DNA of 13,222 nt from NCBI GenBank assembly GCA_002687025.1, contig NYZG01000191.1, positions 1 to 13,222 of the forward strand, in the 5' to 3' direction. How positions within the stretch are numbered: the stretch's first letter is position 1; every line of letters starts with the position of its first letter. Source of the stretch: Candidatus Poribacteria bacterium (GTDB lineage Bacteria; Poribacteria; WGA-4E; GCA-2687025). Under the pieces are notes generated by a model that ran no database searches, was not told the origin of the DNA, and was given only the letters and a program-made list of their open reading frames with translations. A program made the position numbers and the translations under genes. Shown here piece after piece: positions 6,715-13,161 of the stretch.

Positions 6715-6764
6715 CCCGCCTCCTCCTCGCGGGCCGCCGAGGTGGTCTCGACGGCCGCGTCGGA

Positions 6765-8120
6765 CTACTGCCGGGCCTCCGCCTCCGACACGATGCGCTG
6801 CCCGCCAGGCCGTATGTTCGGCGGCGGCACAATCACCGGCGCCTCCTCACCTACCTCGGTCATGCGCCGCACGAGACGCTCCCGCATCACGTCCGCGACG
6901 CTGCGATGCGACTGCCGCTCGATGAGGTTCGTGAGCTCGTATGGATCGTATTCCAGGTCGTAGAGGTACTGCTCCACGTATCGGTCGGAGCCGGCGTCAC
7001 GGCCGCCGCCCTTCTCGGGCGCGTCGACGCAGTACTTCCACCGATGCGTGCGCACGGCGCGTCCGACCTGCGCCTCGCTGATCTGCACGAACGCCTCTTC
7101 CGGCCAGCCGTCGGCATCTCCGCGCAGCAGCGGCACTATCGACCGGCCCGACATGTCGTCCGGTACGGGCAGGCCGGCGGCGTCGAGCAGCGTCGGCGGC
7201 AGGTCGACGAGGCTGACGAGTTCGTGCACGTGACCGCCGCCCATGAAGCCGGGGCCATGGAACGCGGTCGGCACGCGTATCGAGCTCTCGTGACACGAGC
7301 GCTTGTATTCGCTATTCCGCGTCTTGAAGTGGCAGCCGTGGTCGGACGTGAAGAGGATGATCGTGTTGTCGAGCATGTCCATGCTCTTGAGCGCGTCGAG
7401 CAGGCGACCGAGCGCCTCGTCCAAACGCTTCACCATGCCGTAGTAGCCCGCGAGATGCTGCTGTGTCGACCCGCCTAGCGCTGCCAGGTCGGGCGGGGTC
7501 CACTTGCCGGCATACCGCTCGCGATACCCGTCGGGCGGCGGGTAGTCGTCGATGTGGTTCTGATGGTGCGGCTCGATGTACGACGTGAACAGGAAGAACG
7601 GGTCTTCCCGGTGATCCGCGACGTAGCGGATGATCGCGTCCGTCTGTCCGTCGACGCGGTAGCCGGGGAGGAACACCTCGTTGTCGTCGTTGTCGAACAT
7701 CACCGTGTGGTAGGCGTCGGAGGTGAACTCCAGCACGTTGGACGCCAGCCAGTAGTCGTAGCCCATGCGGTGAGATTCGGGGACGGGGCCGATCTCGTCG
7801 CGGTCGTACAGATGCCACTTGCCGATGTAGCCCGTGTCGTAGCCGGCATTGCGGAAGTGATGCGCGAGCGTCACCGTGTCCTCGGACAATCCGATGCCGT
7901 TCCGCCAGCATCCCGTCTGCGTCGCGTATTGGCCGGTCTGTAGACACGACCTCGCGGGGCCGCACACGGGCTGACACGTGAACGAGTTGGCAACGTGCGT
8001 GCCGCGCTGTGCCATGCGGTCGAAGTTGGGAGTCAGGTCGAGTGGGTTACCGTGCAGCCCGCTCGTGTCCCACCGCTGTTGGTCCGTGAAGAATACGATG
8101 ACGTTCGGGCGTGCGCTCAA
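6765..8120 (-). CDS. Type I sulfatase (formylglycine-dependent), no signal peptide
   Basis: Type I sulfatases hydrolyse sulfate esters through a Cys converted to formylglycine. The 451-residue product starts SARPNVIVFFTDQQ, giving metal ligands near D13/Q14. It carries the signature C53-G-P-A-R57 in CQPVCGPARSCLQTG, the second signature GYDTGYIGKWHL (93-104), EPHHQNH (183-189) and TSDHGCHF (258-265) with D260/H261 for calcium. VPLLRGD and a C-terminal DLEYDPYELTNL follow, as usual. The start is a TTG at 8120 with GGAGG (8128-8132) 7 nt before it. No ATG fits as well, and the long open frame upstream lacks sulfatase sequence. No signal peptide is visible, so a cytoplasmic substrate, already imported, is implied. 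It is first in the run with the enolase-family and beta-lactamase-fold genes. The substrate is unknown. Confidence 0.93.
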   Translation of the reverse strand: MSARPNVIVFFTDQQRWDTSGLHGNPLDLTPNFDRMAQRGTHVANSFTCQPVCGPARSCLQTGQYATQTGCWRNGIGLSEDTVTLAHHFRNAGYDTGYIGKWHLYDRDEIGPVPESHRMGYDYWLASNVLEFTSDAYHTVMFDNDDNEVFLPGYRVDGQTDAIIRYVADHREDPFFLFTSYIEPHHQNHIDDYPPPDGYRERYAGKWTPPDLAALGGSTQQHLAGYYGMVKRLDEALGRLLDALKSMDMLDNTIILFTSDHGCHFKTRNSEYKRSCHESSIRVPTAFHGPGFMGGGHVHELVSLVDLPPTLLDAAGLPVPDDMSGRSIVPLLRGDADGWPEEAFVQISEAQVGRAVRTHRWKYCVDAPEKGGGRDAGSDRYVEQYLYDLEYDPYELTNLIERQSHRSVADVMRERLVRRMTEVGEEAPVIVPPPNIRPGGQRIVSEAEARQ

Positions 8121-8160
8121 CGGTCGTCCTCCGTTTGCGGAGTGTCGCGGGGCGTCACGC

Positions 8161-8189
8161 ATCATAGCGGAGCGGGCAGGCGCTGGGAA
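8161..8189 (-). promoter_or_regulatory. Promoter of the sulfatase operon
   Basis: On the minus strand TTCCCA (8184-8189, 4 of 6 to the -35 consensus) is followed after 17 nt by TATGAT (8161-8166, 5 of 6 to the -10). Transcription would start near 8155, about 35 nt before the TTG start. The plus-strand promoter of the ferredoxin gene uses the same CGCTATGAT -10 region. Confidence 0.5.
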
Positions 8190-8264
8190 CTGCCGGGCCG
8201 GTGGTTGCCGCTGGCTTTCCACCTGCGCAGGCCCCGCGTCATTGCCGGGAGGCGCCCGCTTCCA

Positions 8265-8291
8265 GACGGAAATCCGGCGCCCTTTTCCGTC
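8265..8291. promoter_or_regulatory. Perfect 8-bp inverted repeat, possible operator
   Basis: GACGGAAA and TTTCCGTC flank 11 nt. It lies about 76 nt upstream of the sulfatase -35 and about 82 nt upstream of the ferredoxin -35, so it is placed between the two promoters. It has no following T-run in either direction, which argues against a terminator. A shared regulator site is inference. Confidence 0.35.
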
Positions 8292-8372
8292 CGTCGACGC
8301 GTGGCGTAGGCGCGACGAGCGCACGATGCGCCAGGCGCGGACATCGGCGCTTTCAGACGCGGGGACATGCGA

Positions 8373-8402
8373 TACACATACCGCGCCGTTATGCGCTATG
8401 AT
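8373..8402 (+). promoter_or_regulatory. Promoter candidate of the ferredoxin gene
   Basis: TACACA (8373-8378, 4 of 6) and TATGAT (8397-8402, 5 of 6) are separated by 18 nt. The leader would be about 109 nt and contains two GC-rich palindromes. Confidence 0.4.
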
Positions 8403-8517
8403 AGAGGAGGACTCCCCGGGGAACGGCGCGTAGACTGCGATCGCGCGCTCTGTGAGCAGCCGACCTCGGCCCCCGGGATTCCCGGAGAACGCGACAGATT
8501 CAGAGAGGTGTGCGCAC

Positions 8518-8754
8518 ATGGCGTTTATCATCTGCGAGCCATGCGTCGAGGTGAAGGATTCGGCCTGCGTCGACGTGTGCCCGGTGGACTGCATCCACGA
8601 AGGCACGGACCAGTTCTACATCGAGCCGGACGAGTGCATCGACTGTGGCGTGTGTGAGCCCGAATGCCCGGTCGAGGCCATCTTCGAGGAAGATGCCGTC
8701 CCGGAACAGTGGACCGACTACATCAAGAAGAACTACGCCTACTTCGACAAGTAG
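8518..8754 (+). CDS. 7Fe ferredoxin ([3Fe-4S][4Fe-4S] type)
   Basis: This is a small soluble electron carrier of the Azotobacter FdI/Thermus type, 78 residues long. Cysteines at 9, 17, 21, 25, 40, 43, 46 and 50 match the FdI set 8, 16, 20, 24, 39, 42, 45 and 49 shifted by one. By analogy C9, C17 and C50 hold the 3Fe cluster, C21, C40, C43 and C46 hold the 4Fe cluster, and C25 is free. The motifs CVDVCPVDCIHEG and CIDCGVCEPECP are both present, and the C-terminal VPEQWTDYIKKNYAYFDK is typical of the family. An extra Cys at 6, where I recall Thr in relatives, makes a CEPC pair. GAGGTG (8505-8510) lies 7 nt before the ATG. An in-frame GTG at 8452 is rejected because its extension is unlike any ferredoxin. 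The partner enzyme is not evident here. The gene converges on the ArsA-type gene. Confidence 0.93.
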   Translation: MAFIICEPCVEVKDSACVDVCPVDCIHEGTDQFYIEPDECIDCGVCEPECPVEAIFEEDAVPEQWTDYIKKNYAYFDK

Positions 8755-8844
8755 GCGCGGTTCATCTTATACAGCACGCGCGGTCATGCTACGGCGGCGC
8801 GTGTTTCCGCGTACGCGACCCGTCCGCGTGGGCCGACTGCACGG

Positions 8845-10026
8845 TCAGGCGGGGAAGGCGATCTCGAGCACGTCGCCGTCGCGGCGCGCCTTGCCCGGCT
8901 TCACGCCGACCAGATTGCGCGGCAGCGACACATGCCGCTTGAAGTTCCCGATCTGTACGACGAGCTCGTCGTTAAAGGCGGACAGGTCGATTTCCGCCGC
9001 GCGCACGAACGGCAGCTTCATGCGTAGCAGCGTATCGTCCCCGTCCTTGGTGAACGACATCGGGGCTTCGGATGTGTTCGGGGGGCTTGGGTCCTCGTCG
9101 CCGTAGAGCGCGTCGCCCAACCGTTCGAGCCCCTCCGTGCCGAGCACCTCGCCGCGGAACATCGGCACCCGCCATATCGGCACGCTGGCGAAGAACTCCT
9201 CGATGTTCTCTAGGTAGCCCTGCTGCGTCTTGCGCCAGGCGTCCATGAACTCGCCGTCCGCGTCGTCGGGCAGGATGCGGTTGATTATCACCGCGTCGAC
9301 GGTCAGGCCGTACAGACAGAAGTACATGAACGCCCGCTGCGTCTCTTTGAGGACCATCTTCTCGGGGTTGGTCACCAACCGGACGGTGGTCATCTCGGCG
9401 TCCCGCAAGACGCTGTCGATGCCCCGCAGGCTGTTGAAGAGCGTCTCGATGTTGACGAACATGTCGTCTTCGGGCAGCGGCACGCCGGCGACTCCCTTCA
9501 GGAGAGGCCGCGCCACCTTCATCACACGACGCTCCAGCTTGAACACCTTCGACATGTACCAGTCGAGGGTCGTCGGAATGCTGATGAAGCGCAGTGATTC
9601 GCCGGTGGGCGCGCAGTCCACCAGGACGACATCGTACGTCTCCTCGCGCACGTACTGGTTGATGTAGAGGAGGCTGCAGATCTCCTCCATGCCCGGGAAG
9701 ATGGCCAGCTCGTCGGCGACCACCTCGTCGATGCCGGAGACGTGGAGCATCTTCGTCACGTAGTCGTACACCGACGCCCAGTGACGCTTTACCTCCTGCT
9801 GGATCAGGATCTCCTGCATGTCGAGATTTTCGCGGATACGGACGGGCTTCCCGCCGCCGTGGTCCATCAGCGTGCGATCCATGTCGAACGCGTCGGCGAG
9901 GCTGTGCGCGGGGTCGATGGACATCACCAGCGTACGATGACCCAACGCCGCCAACCGAAGACCCGTCGCGGCGGTCACGCTCGTCTTCCCGACGCCGCCC
10001 TTCCCCGTATACAGGATGATCCGCAA
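8845..10026 (-). CDS. ArsA/Get3-family ATPase with C-terminal alpha-crystallin-like domain
   Basis: ArsA/Get3 proteins are deviant-Walker P-loop ATPases that power arsenite efflux (ArsA) or deliver tail-anchored proteins (Get3); many bacterial relatives have unknown clients. The 393-residue product starts MRIILYTGKGGVGKTS with the signature Lys (K9) and P-loop (8-16). Switch I is SIDPAHSLADAFD (36-48), switch II is VDCAPTGESLRF (136-147), and NPEKM with VIINRILP follows in the nucleotide pocket. The last 75 residues (about 319-393; MKLPFVRAAEIDL...VVQIGNFKRHVSLP) form an HSP20-like domain seen in bacterial and plastid relatives. It has a single ATPase domain, so it would dimerise. The start is a TTG at 10026 with GAGGAG (10033-10038) 6 nt upstream. 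The open frame further upstream is low-complexity and not protein-like. No ars genes adjoin, so arsenic resistance is not supported. Confidence 0.9.
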   Translation of the reverse strand: MRIILYTGKGGVGKTSVTAATGLRLAALGHRTLVMSIDPAHSLADAFDMDRTLMDHGGGKPVRIRENLDMQEILIQQEVKRHWASVYDYVTKMLHVSGIDEVVADELAIFPGMEEICSLLYINQYVREETYDVVLVDCAPTGESLRFISIPTTLDWYMSKVFKLERRVMKVARPLLKGVAGVPLPEDDMFVNIETLFNSLRGIDSVLRDAEMTTVRLVTNPEKMVLKETQRAFMYFCLYGLTVDAVIINRILPDDADGEFMDAWRKTQQGYLENIEEFFASVPIWRVPMFRGEVLGTEGLERLGDALYGDEDPSPPNTSEAPMSFTKDGDDTLLRMKLPFVRAAEIDLSAFNDELVVQIGNFKRHVSLPRNLVGVKPGKARRDGDVLEIAFPA

Positions 10027-10250
10027 GACATGCTCCTCGGCGTCAGCGCCCGCGTGGCGCGTGGGATGACCGCTCCTATGGTACGGCGGCCGCCCTGGCC
10101 GAGCAAACGTCCGGCGGCTGCCCCAGCTCCCACCACAGGATCGCGTTCGCGGTGCCGCAGTGCTACGAGACGGTCGGTGGAGTCCGCGTCCAGGAGCAGT
10201 CTGCGGCCGGCCATTGCAGACCATACACAAGCCCCGTCGACGGATGTCTG
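10027..10250. other. Gap between AbiGi-family and ArsA-type genes
   Basis: This 224-nt stretch holds a 6-bp hairpin GTCTGC (10199-10204) and GCAGAC (10216-10221) about 30 nt past the AbiGi stop, without a T-run. It also holds a 10-bp palindrome GGCGGCCGCC (10085-10094). A weak promoter for the ArsA-type gene may exist on the minus strand (TTGCTC, 17 nt, TACCAT), but it is not convincing. I see no RNA gene or attachment site. Confidence 0.35.
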
Positions 10251-11138
10251 CTAGAACTGTTCACATGCCCCGACGGTGGCAATCACGGGATAGGCGGCCG
10301 GATCCCCGAACCACTGTCGGATGGTTTCGTCCGCGAACGCTAGGCGCTGAGTGTCAGCATCCGGGAAGACAAGGACTTTGAGATGGTGCGGCTCGAACGG
10401 AATCCTGAATGGCGGTCGTTGCGTCCCCGTCTCCACCAGAAGCTCCTCAGCCTCTGCCCGGTGTGTATGTACGATCCTCCATTCGGCCTCCTCGAAGTAC
10501 TCGAAGTCTTCGTCGTTGGGGTCTGACGACATCGGCTTCATATGGGCAAACACGATCCCCAGTCCGTTCGTCAGTAGCGCGAGCCGATCATCACGCACCT
10601 GTCCCTGGACTTTGGCTTGTGTCAAGACAAGGAGACGTTCTAGGAGCTCCTGCAAGTATACGCGTGTGTCTGGATCTGGATGGTCGCGTACGCGCTTTAG
10701 GGCGCCCCGCAGGCTTGAGGGGTGCAGCGTCTTCCCCAACTCCGTCAGGGCCCCGAGCAGCAGATCCAGGTTTCCGATGATCGGGTCGCGATCGTCCCCA
10801 GAGACATACTTGACGGGCCCGCCGCATCGTTCTATCACAAACCGGCGCTGGAATCCCAAGCCTAGCTGACCGTACTTCGCCGCGTGCGACTTGGCCTCGG
10901 AAAGTCGAATCTCCGTAAAGCAGGTCAGCGGGACGGTGTAATCTATGCCGCTATCTTGGTAGCCCGCGACGACCTCTCGTGGCGTGGTCATCCATAGGCC
11001 CTCTGTCAGGGCGCTACGCAGCCTGTCGACGTACGCTGCAGGCTTTCCGCATAGAGCGGATTCGTAGGTAGACTCGATGTCCTTGCCGGTCCAATGGACC
11101 AGGAAATCAGGACGGAGAGCGACATGCCCATGCTGCAT
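10251..11138 (-). CDS. AbiGi-family abortive infection protein
   Basis: The 295-residue product resembles the AbiGi family (PF10899), named after the first gene of the lactococcal AbiG phage-resistance system, where AbiGi is considered the antitoxin partner of AbiGii. Family features seen: DFLVHWTGKD near the N-terminus (11-20), LRSALTEGLWMTTP, a central LTCFTEIRLSEAKSHAAKYGQLGLGFQRRFVIERCGGPVKYVS in its usual order (Cys-Phe-x-Glu-Ile, KYG, GLGF, GGPVKYV), and the later DEDFEYFEEAEWRIVHT. The molecular activity of the family is not known to me. GGAGGT (11147-11152) lies 8 nt before the ATG. It is second in a unit with the XRE gene. No AbiGii-like gene is present. Three sampled 60-nt lines are 52-60% GC against about 67% in two sampled lines of flanking genes, consistent with acquisition by transfer. 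Confidence 0.75.
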   Translation of the reverse strand: MQHGHVALRPDFLVHWTGKDIESTYESALCGKPAAYVDRLRSALTEGLWMTTPREVVAGYQDSGIDYTVPLTCFTEIRLSEAKSHAAKYGQLGLGFQRRFVIERCGGPVKYVSGDDRDPIIGNLDLLLGALTELGKTLHPSSLRGALKRVRDHPDPDTRVYLQELLERLLVLTQAKVQGQVRDDRLALLTNGLGIVFAHMKPMSSDPNDEDFEYFEEAEWRIVHTHRAEAEELLVETGTQRPPFRIPFEPHHLKVLVFPDADTQRLAFADETIRQWFGDPAAYPVIATVGACEQF

Positions 11139-11244
11139 CGCACACGACCTCCAGGCGATCTCCCGGCCCTACGGCAACGGCGCCCCGGGGCATCCGAATA
11201 GCCAACGGCTAGACTCTGTTGAGCGGGTGAGCGCCGCCGGTTGC

Positions 11245-11280
11245 CGGTCCCACGCCGTGCATCTCACCGGTGTGGGACCG
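11245..11280 (-). promoter_or_regulatory. Perfect 9-bp hairpin between XRE and AbiGi genes
   Basis: CGGTCCCAC (11245-11253) and GTGGGACCG (11272-11280) form an uninterrupted 9-bp stem around an 18-nt loop, in the 163-nt gap of the XRE-AbiGi unit. No T-run follows on the minus strand. It could stabilise or process the mRNA, attenuate AbiGi expression, or be an operator. All three are inference. Confidence 0.45.
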
Positions 11281-11301
11281 CGCTACGGCCACCCGCGCCA
11301 C

Positions 11302-11748
11302 TCAGGAACGGCGAGCTACGTCCGTCCCAGAGGGTAGCACCACCTCGTTCCTCACGATGACGCCGAGCGCGTCGATGACCTCCTGAATCCTCGTCAAACT
11401 CGCCGACGCGTACTCGGTCGCTTCGTACTGCTGAATCTGCTGCGCCTTGATCCCAAGACGTTCAGCCAAGTCCTTCTGCGTCATGTGTGCAGCGATCCTG
11501 GCCTTGATGAGGGCGACCGGTAGTTCATCGAAGCGCTCCACGACAAGGACGGCCTGCGCGCCGGACTTCAGTTGGTCGTACTCCGCCAACTCGCCCTGTA
11601 GTTCCTCAAGTTGGCTTTGCAGCGCGCGTAGCTCCAGGTCGCGTAGGGCCGGCTGAACGTCCTCGCGCGTCTCCGCCACGGACACGGCAGACGCGAAGTT
11701 CCGCACTTGCGCCTTCGTGATCCCGTATTGCCGCTCATTCTTGATCAT
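11302..11748 (-). CDS. XRE-family regulator with N-terminal coiled coil (antitoxin-like)
   Basis: The product is 148 residues. An N-terminal part MIKNERQYGITKAQ leads into a helical, Leu/Glu-rich segment LRDLELRALQSQLEELQGEL (35-54), a likely coiled coil for dimerisation. The C-terminal HTH_3 domain is LPVALIKARIAAHMTQKDLAERLGI (76-100) with recognition helix AQQIQQYEATEYASASLTRI (102-121). This layout is common in stand-alone XRE regulators of bacterial toxin-antitoxin or phage-like loci. An ATG at 11748 is preferred over the GTG at 11751 by family start; neither has a strong ribosome site. It is the first gene before AbiGi and has a palindromic site over its own promoter, so it probably represses itself. 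It could be the antitoxin of the pair or only its regulator. Confidence 0.85.
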   Translation of the reverse strand: MIKNERQYGITKAQVRNFASAVSVAETREDVQPALRDLELRALQSQLEELQGELAEYDQLKSGAQAVLVVERFDELPVALIKARIAAHMTQKDLAERLGIKAQQIQQYEATEYASASLTRIQEVIDALGVIVRNEVVLPSGTDVARRS

Positions 11749-11795
11749 CACCGTGCCATCTGGATGCCAGTCGCATGGGGCTAGAGGACGCCACT

Positions 11796-11815
11796 ACACA
11801 AGTATATCATTGTGT
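11796..11815. promoter_or_regulatory. Operator-like inverted repeat over the XRE -10 box
   Basis: ACACAA (11796-11801), 8 nt, TTGTGT (11810-11815): perfect 6-bp arms with a centre-to-centre distance of 14 nt. It covers the -10 hexamer. Position and AT-richness in a GC-rich background fit binding by the dimeric XRE product and autorepression. Confidence 0.6.
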
Positions 11816-11829
11816 TGGGTGGATCTCAG
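11801..11829 (-). promoter_or_regulatory. Promoter of the XRE-AbiGi unit
   Basis: On the minus strand CTGAGA (11824-11829, 4 of 6 to the -35), a 17-nt spacer and TATACT (11801-11806, 5 of 6 to the -10). Transcription would begin near 11794, leaving a leader of about 45 nt. Confidence 0.55.
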
Positions 11830-11903
11830 ACACCGTCGCGATGCGCCGCAGGCATTCCCGGCCGCTTATATACGACTGCCTAGGTCATATAGCATCGTAT
11901 TTC

Positions 11904-11932
11904 TTGACTGTTCGCGTCAGGAAGTCTATCCT
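11904..11932 (+). promoter_or_regulatory. Promoter of the TauE/SafE-type gene
   Basis: TTGACT (11904-11909, 5 of 6) is followed after 17 nt by TATCCT (11927-11932, 4 of 6). The start near 11939 gives a leader of about 45 nt. It is divergent from the XRE promoter, with the two -35 boxes about 75 nt apart. Confidence 0.5.
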
Positions 11933-11983
11933 TCCCTGTCGGCGCCCACGGATGCCGTGGGCCGGGCGGGCGTTAGGGGATGG

Positions 11984-13141
11984 ATGCCGGAGTACTTCGC
12001 GTTCTCGCTGTCGTTCGCGATAGCCACATACGCGGCGATGGTGGGCATGGGCGGCGGGTCGGTGCTCGTGCCGATCCTGATGGTCGTCTTCCACGACCGG
12101 ATCGAGGTGGTCGCGGCGACATCGCTGCTGGTGGTGTTCTCCGCGTCGCTGTCGGGGTCGCTGGCGAACTTCCGCGCGCGACGGATCGACTACGTCTCCA
12201 CCGCGGTGCTGCTGGGTCCGGCGCTGATCGCCGGGTACTTCGCTCCGTTGGCGACCGCGCACATCCCTAAGATCGTGTTCGGGCCCGTGTTCGCGCTGGC
12301 GTTGGCGGCGGGCGGGATCAAGCTCCTGCGTCACCGCGAGCAGGTCAGCCTGGCCGACCTCGACTCCTCCGAAGCCACCGGCGAGACAGCGAGCCCCGGC
12401 TTCCGACGCCGCATAGTCGACGCCGAAGGACGCGCCTACGAATACTCCTACTCCGCGCCGGTCGGTATGGCCGTCAACGCGGGGATCGCATTCCTGTCCA
12501 ATCTGCTCGGGATTGGCGGGGGCGTCCTACGTGTGCCCGCCTTCATGAAGCTGCTCCGCTTCCCGTCAGGCATCGCCACGGCGACATCGCAGTTCATGAT
12601 CCTTCTCGTGTCCGCTGCGGGAGTGGTCGCGCACGTGCGGGCGGGCAACGTGCAGGCGCCGGCACTCGGCGGCGCGACCGGTTACGTGTGGCTTGCGGCG
12701 GCGGCCGTGTTGGCGCTGTCTACTGTGTGGCGACCTCGTCTCGTAGGCGCCGGCCCGTGGCTGCTCGGGGCGTTCGCGGCGATCGCGGTGGCGGGACTCG
12801 TTCTTCCCGTGCTGACCGGAGCGGTCGGAGGCACGCTCGCGGAGCACCCGCTGACGATCCCGCTACTGGTCCTGGGCGGCATCCTCGGCGGGCAGGTCGG
12901 CGCGCGCGTCGGCGCGGAGATCCACGGCGCCACGACGATCACCACGGGACATTGGCTTCGGTCCAAGCTGGGGGCGCCCTGGCTTCACGCTTCGAACGTC
13001 CCCGTCGCCCTCCGCCCCTACCTCACCGCCGGCACGCCGCAACTACTCATGCAGCGGGTGCTTGCCCTCGGCCTCGTCGCCATGGGCATGTGGGTGATGT
13101 ACAGCACTGCGGCCCCCGCCGTGCTGCCGCGGCTTCGGTAG
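11984..13141 (+). CDS. TauE/SafE (TSUP) family membrane transporter
   Basis: TSUP proteins (PF01925) are inner-membrane carriers linked to export of sulfite, sulfonates or other organic anions. The 385-residue product is largely hydrophobic with the two pseudo-repeated glycine motifs GMGGGSVLVP (21-30) and GIGGGVLRVP (176-185). A hydrophilic cytoplasmic-type loop separates the halves (about 116-157, with RHREQ, acidic DLDSSE and FRRRIVDAEGR). GGQVGARVG (302-310) is the usual late motif. It is longer than typical members (250-300 residues) because of extra hydrophobic segments at about 232-285 and an insert at 312-350 before the last helix. The start is the ATG at 11984 with AGGGG (11975-11979) close upstream. 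An in-frame GTG at 11957 is a weaker alternative. The window's sulfatase makes sulfate a nearby product, but no link is shown. Confidence 0.88.
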   Translation: MPEYFAFSLSFAIATYAAMVGMGGGSVLVPILMVVFHDRIEVVAATSLLVVFSASLSGSLANFRARRIDYVSTAVLLGPALIAGYFAPLATAHIPKIVFGPVFALALAAGGIKLLRHREQVSLADLDSSEATGETASPGFRRRIVDAEGRAYEYSYSAPVGMAVNAGIAFLSNLLGIGGGVLRVPAFMKLLRFPSGIATATSQFMILLVSAAGVVAHVRAGNVQAPALGGATGYVWLAAAAVLALSTVWRPRLVGAGPWLLGAFAAIAVAGLVLPVLTGAVGGTLAEHPLTIPLLVLGGILGGQVGARVGAEIHGATTITTGHWLRSKLGAPWLHASNVPVALRPYLTAGTPQLLMQRVLALGLVAMGMWVMYSTAAPAVLPRLR

Positions 13142-13161
13142 GTCGCCCGCCTCAACGTCCC

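Larger units (their letters stand above)
8121..8517. other. Divergent intergenic region between sulfatase and ferredoxin genes
   Basis: This 397-nt gap holds the two opposing promoters described separately. It also holds a perfect 8-bp inverted repeat GACGGAAA (8265-8272) and TTTCCGTC (8284-8291) with an 11-nt GC-rich loop, near the middle of the gap. In the ferredoxin leader are the palindrome TCCCCGGGGA (about 8413-8422) and the stem CCGGGA-T-TCCCGG (about 8472-8484). A GAGGAGG run at 8404-8410 is followed by no useful start codon. Open frames across the gap do not resemble known proteins. I see no RNA gene. Confidence 0.5.

Noticed and set aside
8265..8291. Intrinsic terminator
   Set aside because: Neither strand has a T-run after the stem and no gene ends nearby.
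8121..8606. N-terminal extension of the sulfatase frame
   Set aside because: The extra 162 residues run through the divergent promoter region and into the ferredoxin gene, do not resemble sulfatases, and the TTG at 8120 has a good ribosome site.
8845..10026. Arsenite efflux ATPase (arsA) by name
   Set aside because: There is a single ATPase domain with an HSP20-like tail and no arsB, arsD or arsR nearby; only the family name is justified.
10027..10230. Upstream extension of the ArsA-type frame
   Set aside because: It is Arg/Pro/Ser-rich and unlike family members; TTG at 10026 with GAGGAG fits the usual N-terminus just before the P-loop.
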